A DNA stretch of 64,000 bases from Sphingopyxis sp. OPL5. GTDB taxonomy: Bacteria; Pseudomonadota; Alphaproteobacteria; Sphingomonadales; Sphingomonadaceae. Every line of letters begins with the position of its first letter. The stretch's first letter is position 1. The notes under the pieces were generated by a model. The model worked only from the letters and a program-made list of their open reading frames with translations, was not told where the DNA came from and searched no databases. The stretch covers positions 2,536,001 to 2,600,000 of the forward strand of contig NZ_CP060725.1 in the NCBI RefSeq assembly GCF_003797775.2. The letters run 5' to 3'. Below, piece by piece: positions 62,433 to 64,000 of the stretch. A program made the position numbers and the translations under genes.

Positions 62433-63719
62433 TTACTCCTTGGTAGCGAGAGAGGGGTGTTGTTCGGCGGGGGCCGGGTCACCGGCAGCGGCTTCGCGCG
62501 CCATGCGCCGGCCTTCCCAGCGGTCGATGACCGCGGCGGCGACCGAATTGCCGACGACGTTGGTCGCCGAGCGGCCCATGTCGAGCAGATGGTCGACCGC
62601 GAGGATCAGGAGCAGCCCGGCTTCGGGCAGCTTGAAATAGGCGAGTGTCGCCGAGATCACCACGAGCGAGGCGCGCGGGACGCCCGCCATGCCCTTCGAC
62701 GTGATCATGAGCAGAAGCAGCATCGTGATCTGCTGGCCGATGGTCATGTCGATGCCATAGGCCTGCGCGATGAAGAGCACCGCGAAGGTGCAATACATCA
62801 TCGACCCGTCGAGGTTGAAGCTGTAGCCGAGCGGCAGCACGAAAGAGACGATGCGGCGGTTGACCCCCTGCTTCTCGAGCTCCTCCATCGTCTTCGGATA
62901 GGCGGCCTCCGAGCTCGCGGTCGAAAAGGCGAGGAGGACGGGCGTGCGAATGCCGCGGAAGAGGCTTAGCGCGCGCGGTCCGATGATCGTGAGCGTAGCG
63001 AGGAAGAGGACAAGCCAGAGGACGCCAAGCGACAGGTAAAAGCCGCTGACGAAACCGGCATAGGTGACGAGTACGCCGGGACCCTGTGTAGCGACGGTCG
63101 AAGCGAGAGCGGCGAAGATCGCGACCGGCGCGGTCTTCATCACGAAGCCCGTCACCTTGAGCATGATCGCGGCGACCTGCTCGACGAGCGCGAGCACGGC
63201 GGGCGCCCTGTCGTCGATCGCCGCCACCGCCGAGCCGACGAGCACCGAGAAGACGACGATCTGCAGGATCTCGTTTTCGGCCATCGCCTGGACGATCGAC
63301 TGCGGAATGAGGTGGGTCACGAACTGCTTGAGCGAGAAATCGCCCGTCGCGACGACCCCCGCAGCATCGCCTGTCGGCAGGTCGAGCGCGAGGCTCGAGC
63401 CTGGCTGGAGCAGATGAACCATGACGAGCCCGATCGAGAGCGAGACGATCGAGGCGCCGATAAACCAGCCCATCGTTTTCGCGCCGACCCGGCCGATCGC
63501 GGCGGCGTCTTCCATGTGCGCGATCCCCGCGACGAGCGTCGCGAAGACAAGCGGTGCGATGATCATCTTGATCAGGCGCAGGAAGAGGTCGGTGAGGATC
63601 GAGAGATTTTCGGCGATTTCGGCCGCCCGAGCGGCCGGGTAATGCGAATTGACAAACCAGCCCGCCGCGATGCCGGCGACCATGGCAAAGATGAGGATGA
63701 AGGCGAAAACTCTGTTCAT
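62433..63719 (-). CDS. DAACS-family dicarboxylate/amino acid:cation symporter 2
   Basis: A 428-residue GltP/DctA-type symporter. Motifs: LLAFSTASSEAAYPKTMEEL (re-entrant loop 1), GYSFNLDGSMMYCTFAVLFI (NMDGT-like, here NLDGS), ASLVVISATLAYFKLPEAGL and HLLDMGRSATNVVGNSVAAA. This is the classical aspartate/glutamate/C4-dicarboxylate type. ATG 63719 starts a correct first helix (NRVFAFILIFAMVAGIAAGW). Co-transcribed with ridA. Confidence 0.92.
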   Translation of the reverse strand: MNRVFAFILIFAMVAGIAAGWFVNSHYPAARAAEIAENLSILTDLFLRLIKMIIAPLVFATLVAGIAHMEDAAAIGRVGAKTMGWFIGASIVSLSIGLVMVHLLQPGSSLALDLPTGDAAGVVATGDFSLKQFVTHLIPQSIVQAMAENEILQIVVFSVLVGSAVAAIDDRAPAVLALVEQVAAIMLKVTGFVMKTAPVAIFAALASTVATQGPGVLVTYAGFVSGFYLSLGVLWLVLFLATLTIIGPRALSLFRGIRTPVLLAFSTASSEAAYPKTMEELEKQGVNRRIVSFVLPLGYSFNLDGSMMYCTFAVLFIAQAYGIDMTIGQQITMLLLLMITSKGMAGVPRASLVVISATLAYFKLPEAGLLLILAVDHLLDMGRSATNVVGNSVAAAVIDRWEGRRMAREAAAGDPAPAEQHPSLATKE

Positions 63720-63922
63720 GTCTGTCCCGTTCCGGCTTCGCCCCGGGCGGGGCGTACAGGAAGCAGAGACGCACGCGCGGCGAGGTTCCGCAGCGGCAAC
63801 GCGGTCGACAAGCTCATTTTGTTGCGACATGGCGGGCGCGGACCGAACCACATGGTGGGGATATGGGCTGCCACTGCGTCAATGCAGAGCAGGGTGACAT
63901 TCAGACAATCGAGGAGACGCGC

Positions 63923-64000
63923 GTGGCCAGTTTTCGGAAGATGCTCGTAGCGGGGACGGCGATCGCCGCCGGTCTTGGCTGGGCGAGCCAGTCGGTGCTT
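63923..64000 (+). CDS. 5' end of an exported protein, cut by the window
   Basis: From GTG 63923, with GAGGAGA 5 bases upstream, the frame reads MASFRKMLVAGTAIAAGLGW then ASQSVL to the window end. This is the start of a signal peptide. The rest of the gene lies to the right, divergent from the symporter. The product cannot be named. Confidence 0.6.
   Translation, partial: MASFRKMLVAGTAIAAGLGWASQSVL

Overview
The window reads as chromosome or island DNA of a sphingomonad-type alphaproteobacterium (Sphingopyxis/Sphingobium-like; inference). The evidence is high GC, five large TonB-dependent receptors with the DIVVTG/DIVVTA plug start, a trbI-DUF2274 conjugation tail, acyl-CoA catabolism genes in sphingomonad style, and a large copper/arsenic resistance locus. 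No tRNA, rRNA, CRISPR array or complete insertion sequence was seen.

Layout. (1) 1-903: end of a conjugative (trb) cluster, then about 900 bases that are almost gene-free but carry a pair of operator-like palindromes. (2) 1861-5972: an arsR-led module with arsI (C-As lyase), a lipoprotein-like alpha/beta hydrolase, an ArsO/CzcO-like flavoprotein and an MFS exporter, fitting organoarsenical handling. (3) 5969-16790: an acyl-CoA degradation cluster (TetR, SDR, paired MaoC hydratases, SCP-x thiolase, two acyl-CoA dehydrogenases, an APH-fold kinase, LysR, acyl-CoA ligase, NMO-like flavoprotein), then a TonB receptor (17090-19372) with a strong terminator and a PAT-like acetyltransferase.

(4) 20196-43466: a 23-kb copper superlocus organised around one divergent control region at 33540-33685. 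Leftward run copC, copD, Cu P-type ATPase, two small Cys-containing secreted proteins (one broken by an amber codon), cusC-cusB-cusA-cusF, a TonB receptor and a MerR regulator. Rightward run cnrY-cnrX-cnrH-like sensing cassette, copA (multicopper oxidase), copB, a DUF305 protein, a DUF411 protein, a TonB receptor and two PepSY proteins. The Cus-type pump keeps the E. coli CusA Met573/Met623/Met672 triad at identical positions, and the CnrX homologue keeps all five metal ligands.

(5) 43471-47546: a HutC-type regulator and a second, inorganic ars operon (arsR, two unrelated arsenate reductases, ACR3, arsH). (6) 47751-64000: a TonB receptor with an FG-GAP/ASPIC-UnbV protein, a cystathionine-beta-lyase-like enzyme, an orphan ECF sigma factor, two DAACS symporters, an Lrp regulator, two exported amidohydrolases (one lacking its metal-binding HxH), a large TonB receptor and RidA. 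Together these resemble an uptake and catabolic module for an amino-acid conjugate.

Main points of interest: the kinase/ACAD pair matching the 4-hydroxyacyl-CoA (Lva/ACAD10-11) chemistry; two matching MerR operators; the Cnr-type sensor wired to copper genes; a Cys/His/Met motif repeated across CopA and CopB; and the C-S-lyase/RidA uptake module.
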